Source: Pseudorhodobacter sp. MZDSW-24AT | Lineage (GTDB): Bacteria; Pseudomonadota; Alphaproteobacteria; Rhodobacterales; Rhodobacteraceae | Direction: 5' to 3' | Assembly: GCF_002794355.1 (NCBI RefSeq) | Contig: NZ_PGOI01000007.1 | Span: 186,001 to 250,000 of the forward strand | Length of the DNA: 64,000 bases | In this document: piece by piece, positions 51,992 through 60,410 of the stretch | Layout of the letters: each line of letters begins with the position of its first letter | Position numbering within the stretch: the stretch's first letter is position 1 | Notes under the pieces: generated by a model | Seen by the model: only the letters and a program-made list of their open reading frames with translations | Told to the model about the DNA's origin: nothing | Database searches by the model: none | Position numbers and translations under genes: made by a program

Positions 51992-54237
51992 CGCCGCTTG
52001 CGCAGCACCTTGCGCTTGACCTTGGCCTCCTTCGCGGCGGCCTTGCCCGGCTTGCGCGGTGCAAAGCGCCCGCGGCGCGGCTGGGCGCGCGGCAAGGCGC
52101 CGCCTTCGATCTCCAGCAGTTCCAGCATGATGCCGCCGGTCACCGGCACCGCCTCGGCAAGCCGCACGGTCACGCGCTGACCGATGCCGATGGTCAGGCC
52201 GGTATCGGCTCCGGTCAGGGTCTGGCTGTCCTGATCATAATGAAAGAACTCGCGCCCGACGCTGCGGATGGGGATCAGCCCATCTGCGCCGGTCTCGTCC
52301 AGCTTCACGAACAGGCCAAAGCGCTGCACGCCGGAAATCCGGCCCGTGAAATCCGCCCCCACCCGGTCGGCCAGATAGGCCGCCAGATAGCGGTCGGTCG
52401 TATCGCGTTCGGCCGCCATGCTGCGTCGTTCGCTGTCGGAAATCAGCTTGGCGGTGTCCTCCAGCTGCTCGATGTCAGACGCCGACAAGCCATCCTTGCC
52501 CCAGCCATGCCCTGCAATCAGCGCACGATGCACGATCAGATCGGAATAGCGCCGGATGGGCGAGGTGAAATGCGCATAATTCTTCAAGGCCAGCCCGAAA
52601 TGGCCAAAATTCTGCGGGAAGTAATAGGCCTGCGTCATGCTGCGCAGGGTGCTGATGTTCAACAGCTCATCAAACTCGGTGCCTTGCGCCGCCGCCAGCA
52701 GGCTGTTCAGATGCCGCGTCTGCAACACCTGCCCCTTGGCCAGCACAAAGCCCGAGGCTTCCGCCACCTCCCGCAAGGCATCCAGCTTTTCCGGTGTCGG
52801 TTCTTCATGCACGCGGAACAGCAAGGGCTGCTTCAGCCGCACCAGTTCTTCCGCCGCCGCCACATTGGCGAGGATCATGAATTCTTCGATCAAGCGATGC
52901 GCGTCAAAGCGTTCCTTGAACGACACCGACCTCACCTCGCCCGCCTCGGACAACTCGATCTTGCGCTCCGGCAAATCCAGATCCAGCGGCTGGCGGGCGG
53001 CGCGCGCCAGTTTGGTGGCGGCATAGGCGGCGTAAAGCGGGCGCAACACCGGGTCGAGCAGCGGCGCGGTCACCGCATCGGGCGCGCCATCAATGGCCGC
53101 CTGCACCTGTTCATAGCTCAGGCTGGCGACAGACCGCATGATCCCGCGCACGAAACGGTGGCTGATCTTGGCACCCTTCGCATCCAGCCGCATCCGCACC
53201 GCCAGACAGGCGCGGTCCACATGCTGATGCAAGGAACACAGATCGCCCGACAGCACATCGGGCAGCATCGGCACCACCCGGTCGGGGAAATAGGTCGAAT
53301 TGCCGCGCTTTCTCGCCTCCCGGTCCAAGGCCGATCCGGGGCGGACGTAATAGGCCACATCGGCAATCGCCACCCAGACGACAAAGCCACCGGGATTGCC
53401 CGGCTCGGTATCGGCCTCGGCGTAAACCGCATCATCGCGGTCGCGCGCATCGGCGGGGTCGATGGTGCACAGCGGCAAATCGCGCAGATCGGTGCGCCCT
53501 TCCAGCGGGGCTGGTAGGGCACGGTCGGCCTCGGCGATCACGGCATCGGGGAACTGGTCGGGGATGCCGTGCTGATGAATGGCAATCAGGCTGACCGCTT
53601 TCGGTCCCGAGGGGTCGCCCAGCACGGCGGTGATGCGCGCCTGTGGCAGACCCATGTTGCGCCGCCCCACGGCCTCGCCTTCGACCAGCTCGCCATCCTT
53701 GGCGCCAAGGGTCATGTCGCGGCCCACGCGCCATTCCTTGTCCTGCCCCTTGTCGATGGGCACGATCCGCCCGCCTTCGGCGCCTGCGCGAAACACCCCC
53801 AGCACCCGCAGCGGGTTGGTGCCGATATGGCGGATCAGCCGCGCCTCATACTGGTATTCGCCCACATCCGCCGGGGACAGCCGCGCCAGAATCCGGTCGC
53901 CCGCCGCCAAGGCCGGGTCGCCCTTCTTGGCCAGAAACAGGATGCGCGGCGCCTCGCCCGCGCCGCCCCATTCCATCGGCCGGGCAAAGACATCGCCCTG
54001 CGCATCCGGCCCGGTGATCACCAGAATGGACACCGGCGGCAAGCCTTCGGGGTCGCGGTAGCTGCGGCCCTTCCTGGCAATCTGCCCCTCTTCGGCCAAT
54101 TCGCCAAGGATGCGCTTCAACTCGATCCGCGCCGCCCCCTTGATGCCAAAGGCCTTGGCGATATCGCGCTTGGCCGCAAGGCCGGGGTTTTCACTGATCC
54201 ATTGCAGGATCTGCTCTTTGCTGGGCATCTGTTCCAT
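51988..54237 (-). CDS. rnr: Ribonuclease R
   Basis: RNase R (749 residues) is a processive 3'-5' exoribonuclease that degrades structured RNA. An N-terminal winged-helix (EQILQWISENPGLAAKRDIAKAFG) and cold-shock domains are followed by the RNB active-site cluster DPADARDRDDAVY, the FTSPIRRYSDLIVHRALIAG segment, an S1 domain (DFTGRISGVQRFGLFVKLDE) and a Lys/Arg-rich tail. The ATG at 54237 gives the family N-terminus; earlier in-frame codons lie in the repeat-rich gap. The stop overlaps rpoN by 4 bp. Confidence 0.96.
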   Translation of the reverse strand: MEQMPSKEQILQWISENPGLAAKRDIAKAFGIKGAARIELKRILGELAEEGQIARKGRSYRDPEGLPPVSILVITGPDAQGDVFARPMEWGGAGEAPRILFLAKKGDPALAAGDRILARLSPADVGEYQYEARLIRHIGTNPLRVLGVFRAGAEGGRIVPIDKGQDKEWRVGRDMTLGAKDGELVEGEAVGRRNMGLPQARITAVLGDPSGPKAVSLIAIHQHGIPDQFPDAVIAEADRALPAPLEGRTDLRDLPLCTIDPADARDRDDAVYAEADTEPGNPGGFVVWVAIADVAYYVRPGSALDREARKRGNSTYFPDRVVPMLPDVLSGDLCSLHQHVDRACLAVRMRLDAKGAKISHRFVRGIMRSVASLSYEQVQAAIDGAPDAVTAPLLDPVLRPLYAAYAATKLARAARQPLDLDLPERKIELSEAGEVRSVSFKERFDAHRLIEEFMILANVAAAEELVRLKQPLLFRVHEEPTPEKLDALREVAEASGFVLAKGQVLQTRHLNSLLAAAQGTEFDELLNISTLRSMTQAYYFPQNFGHFGLALKNYAHFTSPIRRYSDLIVHRALIAGHGWGKDGLSASDIEQLEDTAKLISDSERRSMAAERDTTDRYLAAYLADRVGADFTGRISGVQRFGLFVKLDETGADGLIPIRSVGREFFHYDQDSQTLTGADTGLTIGIGQRVTVRLAEAVPVTGGIMLELLEIEGGALPRAQPRRGRFAPRKPGKAAAKEAKVKRKVLRKRR

Positions 54238-54285
54238 GACATCAGCCCTAGCACGCCCCGCGGTCGCACGAAAGCCGCCTGCCGC

Positions 54286-54323
54286 TTGCACCTTTTCCAA
54301 ATACTCCCGCGCGGAGCGCATCC
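54286..54323 (+). repeat. Dispersed intergenic repeat, copy C
   Basis: TTGCACCTTTTCCAAATACT, then CCCGCGCGGAGCGCATCC, lies in the 152-bp gap between moaE and rnr. It is very close to copy B (48302-48343), with the same 20-bp core. Unlike copies A and B it is not in a convergent gap but upstream of rnr, in the antisense direction to the flanking genes. Confidence 0.75.
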
Positions 54324-54340
54324 GACGCCGGCCCCCCGCG

Positions 54341-54411
54341 CGACCAGCGCAAAACCGCCCCCTGCGACCTGCGCAAAGCCGTCCCCTCGCTACCAGCGCA
54401 AAAGGGCCGCC
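54341..54411. repeat. Three imperfect tandem repeats reaching into the moaE 3' end
   Basis: Units start at 54341 (CGACCAGCGCAAAACCG), 54365 (CGACCTGCGCAAAGCCG) and 54390 (CTACCAGCGCAAAAGGG), spaced 24 and 25 bp. The third unit is the moaE terminus itself, encoding the last residues LLRW and the stop, so the others look like degenerate duplications of that end. Confidence 0.65.
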
Positions 54412-54830
54412 TCGTCCGCATCCTTGGCCGCAACCCAAGCGGCGCCCTCAGGGCCAAGCTCTTTCTTCCAGAACGGCGCGCGGGATTTCAGGTAATCCAT
54501 CAGGAACTCGGCGGCGGCAAAGGCATCGGCCCGGTGCGGGGCCGCCGTTGCCACCATCATGATCATCTCGCCGCCCGCCAGTCGGCCAAAGCGGTGGATC
54601 ACCAGCGCATCCACAAGCGCCCAACGGCCTGCGGCCTCGTCCATGATCGCGGCAATCGCCTTTTCGGTCATGCCCGCATAATGCTCGATCTCCATCGCCG
54701 ACAGCGCGCCGCCATTGTCGCGCACGATGCCGGTAAAGGTGACCACCGCTCCCGCGCCCGCCGCCCCGGCGGCAAAGGCCTGAGACTCGGCCCCCAGATC
54801 GAACGGCGCCTCCTGAACCGACAGGCGCAT
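54390..54830 (-). CDS. moaE: Molybdopterin synthase catalytic subunit
   Basis: MoaE (146 residues) transfers sulfur from thiocarboxylated MoaD to cyclic pyranopterin phosphate to make molybdopterin. The core AVVTFTGIVRDN, EIEHYAGMTEKAI, the ALVIHRFGRL strand, and the catalytic Lys region YLKSRAPFWKKE are typical. The ATG at 54830 is 2 bp after the moaD stop; an in-frame TTG at 54836 overlaps moaD. The 3' end is followed by tandem duplications of itself. Confidence 0.95.
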   Translation of the reverse strand: MRLSVQEAPFDLGAESQAFAAGAAGAGAVVTFTGIVRDNGGALSAMEIEHYAGMTEKAIAAIMDEAAGRWALVDALVIHRFGRLAGGEMIMMVATAAPHRADAFAAAEFLMDYLKSRAPFWKKELGPEGAAWVAAKDADEAALLRW

Positions 54831-54832
54831 CG

Positions 54833-55084
54833 TCAACCCCCGGTCATCGGCGGAAAGAAGGCAACCTCGCGCACCCCGGCCAAGGGCGCGTCAAAACTGG
54901 CAAGCTCTTGATCCAGCGCCACCCGCAGGCTCGCCAGATCGGCAAAGGCCATGGCATAGCGGTCTTCGCGCGCCACCAGTTCGGCGATCAGATCGGCCAC
55001 CGTGGCCGCATCGGTCTGCACGCGCTCGCGCGGCAGGCCGATCCGTTCCCGCACCCATGCGAAATACAGAACCTCGACACTCAC
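54833..55084 (-). CDS. moaD: Molybdopterin synthase sulfur carrier subunit
   Basis: MoaD (83 residues) is a ubiquitin-like sulfur carrier; its C-terminal Gly-Gly (FFPPMTGG) is adenylated and thiocarboxylated by MoeB. YFAWVRERIG and the VADLIAELVARED helix fit the fold. It starts in a 4-bp ATGA overlap with pgsA and is followed at once by moaE, so the three form one transcript with pgsA. Confidence 0.95.
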   Translation of the reverse strand: MSVEVLYFAWVRERIGLPRERVQTDAATVADLIAELVAREDRYAMAFADLASLRVALDQELASFDAPLAGVREVAFFPPMTGG

Positions 55085-55749
55085 GGCTTGTCATCCTTCA
55101 AGAAGGGCAGCGATTTGCGGAAATAATCCCAGCCGGTCACAAGCGTGAGCGCCGCCGCCACCCAGATCAGGCACAGCCCCACCAGCGTGGCCACCGAGGA
55201 ACAGCCGCGCGCGCCGCACGACCGCAGCGGATCGGCAAGACCCTGGGTCACCAGCGAGGCATATTGATCTGTCGTCATCCCGCGCCGGGCGATGCCCTCC
55301 AGATGCTCGAGCCCGGTGCCCAGAAACAGCACCGCAATCGCCACCATCTGCGCCGTGGTCTTCCATTTGGCGAGTTTGGTCACCTTCAAGAGCCCGGCCT
55401 TTTCCGCCAGAAACTCGCGCAGGCCAGACACAAAGACCTCACGGAACAGGATCAGCGTCACCGGCAGGATCAACCAAGGGTTCATGCCGGAATAACCGGT
55501 GATGATGACCAGCGCGATCACCACCATCGCCTTGTCGGCAATCGGGTCGAGCATGGCGCCGAACTTCGATTCCTGCTGCCAGCGCCGCGCGATATAGCCG
55601 TCGAACCAATCGGTGACCGCGGCCACGATGAACAGCGTCAGCGCAAACCAATCCGCCCAAGGCCGATGGAAATACAAGAACATGATCGCGACGCCGGGCG
55701 CCGCGATCAGGCGCATCACCGTCAGAATATTGGGCAACGTCCATCTCAT
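55081..55749 (-). CDS. pgsA: CDP-diacylglycerol-glycerol-3-phosphate 3-phosphatidyltransferase
   Basis: PgsA (222 residues) makes phosphatidylglycerol phosphate from CDP-diacylglycerol and glycerol-3-phosphate. The CDP-alcohol phosphatidyltransferase signature D-x2-DG-x2-AR-x8-G-x3-D-x3-D is visible in DWFDGYIARR through MLDPIADK. About five hydrophobic segments place it in the inner membrane; MRWTLPNILTVMRLIAAPGV is the typical start. A periplasmic-like loop after residue 140 with Cys-rich SCGARGCS is less usual. Confidence 0.95.
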   Translation of the reverse strand: MRWTLPNILTVMRLIAAPGVAIMFLYFHRPWADWFALTLFIVAAVTDWFDGYIARRWQQESKFGAMLDPIADKAMVVIALVIITGYSGMNPWLILPVTLILFREVFVSGLREFLAEKAGLLKVTKLAKWKTTAQMVAIAVLFLGTGLEHLEGIARRGMTTDQYASLVTQGLADPLRSCGARGCSSVATLVGLCLIWVAAALTLVTGWDYFRKSLPFLKDDKP

Positions 55750-55795
55750 GCCCGATGCTTAGCCCATTAACCGCCGCAGAGGAAAGCGGATTTGC

Positions 55796-56485
55796 TCAGA
55801 ACGGCGCGGGCGCGGTAAAGCTGACCGGCGCGCCGGTGGCGGGATGGTGCAGCGTCAGCATCTCGGAATGCAGCATCAGCCGATCCGCCGCCCGCGCGGG
55901 GCCGGTGGCATAGATCTGATCGCCGATGATCACATGGCCCAGCGCAAGCATATGCACGCGCAATTGATGGCTGCGCCCCGTGCGCGGATACAGCCGCACG
56001 CGGGTTTCGGTTTCGGTGCGTGCCACCACCTCCCAATCGGTCTGCGCCGGGCGACCGTTTTCCGGGTCAACCATCTGACGCGGGCGGTTGGGCCAGTCGC
56101 TGCCCAAGGGCAGATCCACATGGCCGGAGTCCGCTTCCATCACCCCCCAGACGCGGGCGACATAGGTTTTCTGCGCCCGGCGCTTTTCGAACTCCTGCCC
56201 CAGATAGGCCTGCGCCTGTTTGGTGCGGGCAAAGATCATCACGCCCGATGTGTCGCAATCCAGCCGGTGCACCACCAGCGCATCCCAATATTCGGCCATC
56301 AGGCGCGAGATCAGGCAATCCTGCCGCCCTTCCAACTTGCCCGGCACGCTGAGCAGACCCGCAGGCTTGTCCACCACCAGAATATGCGCATCCGCGTGCA
56401 GCACCGACAACGGCACATCGGGCGGGTCATAGCTGAAATCGGGGATCAGGCTGGGCGCGTGATCGGGCACCTTGCGCCGGGTCAT
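55796..56485 (-). CDS. RluA family pseudouridine synthase
   Basis: The 229-residue protein is a pseudouridine synthase with the catalytic Asp in VHRLDCDTSGVMIFA, preceded by VVDKPAGLLSVPG. RTGRSHQLRVHM closes the fold. It lacks an S4 domain, so the target may be tRNA or a 23S rRNA site (RluA-like); which one cannot be said. It overlaps the upstream homocysteine S-methyltransferase gene in ATGA. Confidence 0.9.
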   Translation of the reverse strand: MTRRKVPDHAPSLIPDFSYDPPDVPLSVLHADAHILVVDKPAGLLSVPGKLEGRQDCLISRLMAEYWDALVVHRLDCDTSGVMIFARTKQAQAYLGQEFEKRRAQKTYVARVWGVMEADSGHVDLPLGSDWPNRPRQMVDPENGRPAQTDWEVVARTETETRVRLYPRTGRSHQLRVHMLALGHVIIGDQIYATGPARAADRLMLHSEMLTLHHPATGAPVSFTAPAPF

Positions 56486-57378
56486 CGGATCGTGTGGCCC
56501 GCCGCCTGCAAGCGCGCGGCCAGATGGCGGATATGGGCGGGCCCCACCTCGCAGCAGCCCCCCACGATCGTGGCCCCCATCGCCACCCAGTCCAGCGCGA
56601 AATCGGCGTATTTTTCCGGGGTCAGATCGTGGCGATGGGTCAGTTCCGCCACCGTGGGCGCGTCTTTCAGGAAATTGCCGGAAATGTGGGTGAACCCGTT
56701 CGCATAGGCGCCAAAGGGCAGGCCAAGGGTTTTCAGCCCCGCCAGTGCCGCACCCATCGCCTCGGGGACCGAGCAATTGGCCAGCACCGCCGCCACCTTG
56801 TGGCGCGCGATCACACCGGCCAGATCGGTCACCGGCTCGCCCGAGCGCAGTTTGCTGCCGTCATGGTCATCCACCGAAACCGAGAGCCAGACCGGGCGGC
56901 CCGCCGCTTGCGCGCCTGCGGCAGCACCTTCAGCCTGCTCCACGCTCGCCATGGTTTCACACAGGATCACATCGACATGCGGGCCAAGGAGGGCAGCAAT
57001 CTCGGCATATTTCGGCGCGGCCACGGCCACGGGCTGCGTGACCTCGGGGCGGTAGGTGGCGACCAGCGGCCCCATCGAGCCTGCGATCAGGCCCCGCCCA
57101 TGCGCGCCGCGCGCCTCATGCGCTTCGGCCAGCGCGCGCAGGTGCAAGGCGTGGAACAGATGGTCCAGATCAAAGCGTTCCAGCCGGTCATGGTGGATGG
57201 CATAGGTGTTGGTGGTGGCCACACTCGCCCCGGCGGCGAAGTAATCGGCATGGATCGCACCGACCATGCCGGGATGGTCGATCATCACCCGCGTGGCCCA
57301 CAAGGGCGTGGGCGCATCGCCCGAGCGGGCGACGAGTTCCTGCCCCATCCCGCCGTCCAGAAGGGTGATCTGTGCCAT
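56482..57378 (-). CDS. Homocysteine S-methyltransferase family protein
   Basis: The 298-residue protein has a (beta/alpha)8 barrel start LLDGGMGQELVARSG and the zinc ligands Cys in LANCSVPE and in the GGCCEVGP motif. It belongs with betaine- or S-methylmethionine-homocysteine methyltransferases (MmuM/Bmt-like), which make methionine; the methyl donor is not clear from sequence. It lies between the methionine-sulfoxide reductase gene (11 bp upstream) and rluA (overlap), so methionine salvage and repair genes are together. Confidence 0.9.
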   Translation of the reverse strand: MAQITLLDGGMGQELVARSGDAPTPLWATRVMIDHPGMVGAIHADYFAAGASVATTNTYAIHHDRLERFDLDHLFHALHLRALAEAHEARGAHGRGLIAGSMGPLVATYRPEVTQPVAVAAPKYAEIAALLGPHVDVILCETMASVEQAEGAAAGAQAAGRPVWLSVSVDDHDGSKLRSGEPVTDLAGVIARHKVAAVLANCSVPEAMGAALAGLKTLGLPFGAYANGFTHISGNFLKDAPTVAELTHRHDLTPEKYADFALDWVAMGATIVGGCCEVGPAHIRHLAARLQAAGHTIR

Positions 57379-57389
57379 GCCGTCTCCTT

Positions 57390-57848
57390 TCAGGCCGCGT
57401 CGCGGAAGACATCCGCCAAAAGGGCGGTGAAAAAGGCCTCATCCTCGGTGGTGAAGGCCGCCGGGGTGTTGCTGTCCAGATCCAGCACCCCCAGAAGCGT
57501 GCCCGCCCCGTTCCAGACCGGCAGCACCAGTTCGGACCGCGTGCTGGAGGCGCAGGCGATGTGGTCGGGGAAAGCATCGACATCGGGCACGTTGAGCACC
57601 TTGCCGCTGCGGGCGCTGGCGCCGCAGACCCCGCGCGAAAACGGGATCACAAGGCAGCCATGGCCGCCCTGATAAGGCCCGATCTTGAGCAACTCGGGCG
57701 CCACGACGCGGTAGAACCCGGTCCAGTCGCTGAGCGGGTGGTGGTGATGCACCTCGCAGGCGACGGTGGCCATCAAGGCCACGGCATCGGTTTCGCCATG
57801 GGTCAGCGACAAAATGGCGCTGCGCAGCGCGTCGTAATCTGGGGTCAT
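57390..57848 (-). CDS. msrC: Free methionine-(R)-sulfoxide reductase, GAF domain
   Basis: The 152-residue GAF-domain protein matches fRMsr, which reduces free Met-R-sulfoxide. The motif GPYQGGHGCLVIPFSRGVCGASA has the two key Cys residues, and the third, resolving Cys is in HIACASSTRSE. Residues 20-60 hold the DWTGFYRV part of the pocket. It is followed 11 bp later by the homocysteine methyltransferase gene; a 346-bp gap lies upstream. AAGGTGGAAGG precedes the ATG by 6 bp. Confidence 0.9.
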   Translation of the reverse strand: MTPDYDALRSAILSLTHGETDAVALMATVACEVHHHHPLSDWTGFYRVVAPELLKIGPYQGGHGCLVIPFSRGVCGASARSGKVLNVPDVDAFPDHIACASSTRSELVLPVWNGAGTLLGVLDLDSNTPAAFTTEDEAFFTALLADVFRDAA

Positions 57849-58194
57849 CGTGGCCTTCCACCTTTTGCGGCTTCACAGGGTCCGGCCACGCCGGTCTGTG
57901 CTGCCTTGGTCCCTATCACAGCCGATTGCACCGCGCCAAGCAGGCAGTGGCGCAGGCAGGCAGTGGCGCTGGCAGGTTTGGCGCTGGCAAAGGCGCCATG
58001 CCGGGAGACAGGGGAAGGAGGCGCGCAGGCACAGGCAGATCCTCGGCGCCGCGAACTGGGTGGGGGCGTTATCCGCAGCGCCGAGGGAAGCCTAATGCAG
58101 CTACCCCTTCACTGTCGCGGCAAGGCGCGCCGTTTTTGCGGGGAAACTGGGGCAGTTTCGCGACATCTGAAGAAAGGCAGAAACAGTGCGGGGG
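57849..58194. other. Intergenic region upstream of msrC
   Basis: This 346-bp gap separates msrC from the anti-sigma-like ATPase gene. I see no convincing gene. A short tandem element is present: GCAGGCAGTGGCGC at 57940-57953 and again at 57956-57969 (period 16), followed by two copies of GGCGCTGGCA. Plus-strand frames here are Arg-rich and typical of antisense or non-coding GC-rich DNA. Confidence 0.6.
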
Positions 58195-58653
58195 TCACTC
58201 AGAGGATTGTTGCGCAGAAATCCGAAACGACAGCAGGTTCCGCCCGCCTTCGCGCCGATAGCACAGGTCTTCGGCCAAGCTGCGAATCAAATGCCAGCCA
58301 TAGCCACCTTCTGAAAGATCCTCTGCGGCAGCGGGCGATGGCAGCCGCCCGTCTGGCAAGGCGCCGCCGGGCAAGGGCACCCCGGCATCGATGATCTGGC
58401 AGGTGACGCCGCCTTGGGTGGCTTCCACCGTTACCTCAATCTCGCCGGGGGCCAAGGCATAGGCGTGTTCGACGATGTTGTTCAACGCTTCGGCCAGCAC
58501 GATCTGGGCGGCATCGCGGGCTTCGCTGCTGATCGGCCCCGGCGTCCAGCCGGTGAAGAGGGCGCAAAGCGCCTGCCGCACAGCCACGGGATCGGCAGGG
58601 AAGACCATGCGGGTCCGCCCCCCGGGGCTGTCAGCCGGCATCGCGCAGGCCAT
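58195..58653 (-). CDS. RsbW-like ATP-binding anti-sigma regulatory protein
   Basis: The 152-residue protein is a GHKL/HATPase of the RsbW/SpoIIAB kind. The N box is in IVLAEALNNIVEHAYA, the G1 box in IIDAGVPL, and the G2 region in EGGYGWHLIRSLAEDL. Such proteins bind an anti-sigma-factor antagonist or a sigma factor and phosphorylate the STAS protein. It overlaps the STAS gene by 23 bp, so the two are translationally coupled. No sigma factor or phosphatase lies beside it. The start may be one of several close Met codons. Confidence 0.85.
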   Translation of the reverse strand: MACAMPADSPGGRTRMVFPADPVAVRQALCALFTGWTPGPISSEARDAAQIVLAEALNNIVEHAYALAPGEIEVTVEATQGGVTCQIIDAGVPLPGGALPDGRLPSPAAAEDLSEGGYGWHLIRSLAEDLCYRREGGRNLLSFRISAQQSSE

Positions 58654-58975
58654 CGGCCCCCGCCGGGGCCGTGGGGTGGATGATGAAAACGCTGTCCATC
58701 CGCGTCAGCCGAAACACCTTTTCCACCGAAGGCGTCAGGCCCGACAATTCCAGCGGACGCTCTGGCCCCAAGGCCTTGCGCACGGCCACCACCGCACCCA
58801 GACCAGAACTGTCGATGAACATCACATCCGACAGGTCGAGCAAAACCCGCCGGCCATCCTGCGCGGTCAGATCGCGCATCCGATCCTTGAAATCGATCGC
58901 GCCCGCCGCATCGATGCGCGGTTCCCGGACGTGAACGATCATCAGATCAGGGGTGTGGGTGCAGTCCAGTCGCAT
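58631..58975 (-). CDS. STAS-domain anti-anti-sigma-like protein
   Basis: The 114-residue protein is a STAS-domain protein of the RsbV/SpoIIAA kind. The phosphorylatable Ser lies in VMFIDSSGLGAVVAV near residue 57. The fold runs from MRLDCTHTPDL to GLTPSVEKVFRLTRMDSVF. It is upstream of and overlaps the RsbW-like gene, the usual order for a partner-switching pair. Its target is not in the window. Confidence 0.88.
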   Translation of the reverse strand: MRLDCTHTPDLMIVHVREPRIDAAGAIDFKDRMRDLTAQDGRRVLLDLSDVMFIDSSGLGAVVAVRKALGPERPLELSGLTPSVEKVFRLTRMDSVFIIHPTAPAGADGLRDAG

Positions 58976-59040
58976 CGTCGCCCTCCGCTTTCTGCGGCAG
59001 GCTAGCGTGCAAAGATTACCGACAGGTCAATCGCGCCGGA

Positions 59041-59367
59041 TCAGTTGAGCTGAAATTGCAGCGGATAGCGCCCATCCTCGAAGTCTCCGAACAGATCGTT
59101 CAGATCCGGATGGCCCACAGGCTCTCCGGTGTCATCCGGCACAAGGTTCTGCTCGGACACATAGGCGACGTAATAGCTTTGGTCATTTTCGGCCAGCAGG
59201 TGATAGAACGGCTGGTCTTTTGAAGGACGGCTTTCTTCGGGAATGTTTTCATACCATTCATCGGTATTGGAAAACATGGCATCCACATCGAAGACCACAC
59301 CGCGAAACGGGTGCTTGCGATGACGCAGAACCTGACCAAGATGGTATTTCGGTGTTGATGTCAGCAT
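59041..59367 (-). CDS. hspQ: Heat shock protein HspQ
   Basis: HspQ (108 residues) is a small heat-shock protein that also acts as a specificity factor for Lon or a regulator of DnaA stability in E. coli. The start PKYHLGQVLRHRKHPFRGVVFDVD, the FYHLLAENDQSYYVAYVSEQNLV segment and the acidic end match the family. The ATG at 59367 is chosen because the codons upstream are unlike HspQ. It is divergent from the AEC carrier gene with an 83-bp gap. Confidence 0.94.
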   Translation of the reverse strand: MLTSTPKYHLGQVLRHRKHPFRGVVFDVDAMFSNTDEWYENIPEESRPSKDQPFYHLLAENDQSYYVAYVSEQNLVPDDTGEPVGHPDLNDLFGDFEDGRYPLQFQLN

Positions 59368-59450
59368 CTCTTGCGTCCTTTGGTCATGGTTATTAATCCC
59401 GATGGCAGGGTCTTGTCCACCGGACAGGCGGCGCAAAAGGGAAACAAACT

Positions 59451-60332
59451 GTGGTCCTGATCCTCACAGTGCTCGAGATCGTGGCGCCCGTCGGTCTGCT
59501 GGGATTGATCGGCTACATCTGGGTGCGCACCGGCCATGAATACCGGATGGAGTTCATCACCCGCCTGTCGATGACCCTGTCGGTGCCCGCGCTGATCTTC
59601 ACCGCGCTGATGCAGGCCGAGCTTGACCCTGCCGCGCTGACCGCCGTGACCTTGGCCGCCATCGCCGCCTATGGCGCCCTGACGGTGATCCTGTGGGCGG
59701 TGGTCAGGCTGCTCAGGCTCGAACGCCGCACCTATCTGGCGCCGCTGATCTTTGGCAACACCGGGAACGTCGGCCTGCCCTTGGCGCTGTTTGCCTTTGG
59801 CGAGGCAGGCTTGGGCTATGCCGTGGTGATCTTTGCCGTGATGATGGTCTGGAGCTTTACCTTTGGCATCTGGCTGGTCTCGGGCGGCGGATCGCTGATG
59901 CGCGTGGTCAAGGAACCGGCGATGGGCGCCACGCTTTTGGGCGCGCTCTTCCTCTGGCAAGGCTGGCAAACGCCCGCGTGGCTGACCAATTCGCTGACGC
60001 TGCTGGGCCAGATCGCCATTCCGATGATGCTGATCACGCTGGGGGTTGCGGTGGCACGGCTGACGCCGGGGCGTCTGAGCCAAGCGCTGTGGCTGACGCT
60101 GCTGCGTGGCGGGCTGACGGTGGCGGTGGCCGTGGCGGTGGGGCGGTTCTTCGCGCTTGATCCGGTCGGATTTGCCGTTCTGGTGCTGCAGGTCAGCACG
60201 CCGGTGGCCGTGACCTCTTACATGCTGGCGGAAAAATATGGGGCCGATTCCGATGCGGTGGCCGGGCTGGTGATTGCATCGACCCTGCTGGCGATCATCA
60301 CTTTACCGCTCACTCTCGGATTTCTGATCTGA
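59451..60332 (+). CDS. AEC (auxin efflux carrier) family transporter
   Basis: The 293-residue protein has about ten hydrophobic segments. The start ILTVLEIVAPVGLLGLIGYIW and the middle LIFGNTGNVGLPLALFAFGEAGLG are AEC-like (the NxGNxGxP motif of the family). AEC carriers move organic acids or similar anions. The substrate is unknown. It begins with GTG at 59451 with AAAAGGG about 10 bp before it. Confidence 0.88.
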   Translation: MVLILTVLEIVAPVGLLGLIGYIWVRTGHEYRMEFITRLSMTLSVPALIFTALMQAELDPAALTAVTLAAIAAYGALTVILWAVVRLLRLERRTYLAPLIFGNTGNVGLPLALFAFGEAGLGYAVVIFAVMMVWSFTFGIWLVSGGGSLMRVVKEPAMGATLLGALFLWQGWQTPAWLTNSLTLLGQIAIPMMLITLGVAVARLTPGRLSQALWLTLLRGGLTVAVAVAVGRFFALDPVGFAVLVLQVSTPVAVTSYMLAEKYGADSDAVAGLVIASTLLAIITLPLTLGFLI

Positions 60333-60410
60333 CAGGCCCTTGCGCCCCATTTCCCCCGGCCCGGATTTGACCTATCATCCAAGGCAATAAGAAGACTGTG
60401 CGAGGGGCAA

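Noticed and set aside
57849-57940. SAM-type riboswitch upstream of msrC and the methyltransferase
   Set aside because: The leader has no recognisable SAM-II or SAM/SAH core; only a ribosome-binding site is clear.
57940-57969. Two 14-bp repeats with period 16 as a CRISPR or iteron
   Set aside because: Only two exact copies and no spacers or initiator gene; probably slippage.
57850-58394. Plus-strand open frames over the msrC upstream gap and the STAS/ATPase genes
   Set aside because: They are Arg/Ala-rich, without ribosome-binding sites, and cover well-defined minus-strand genes.
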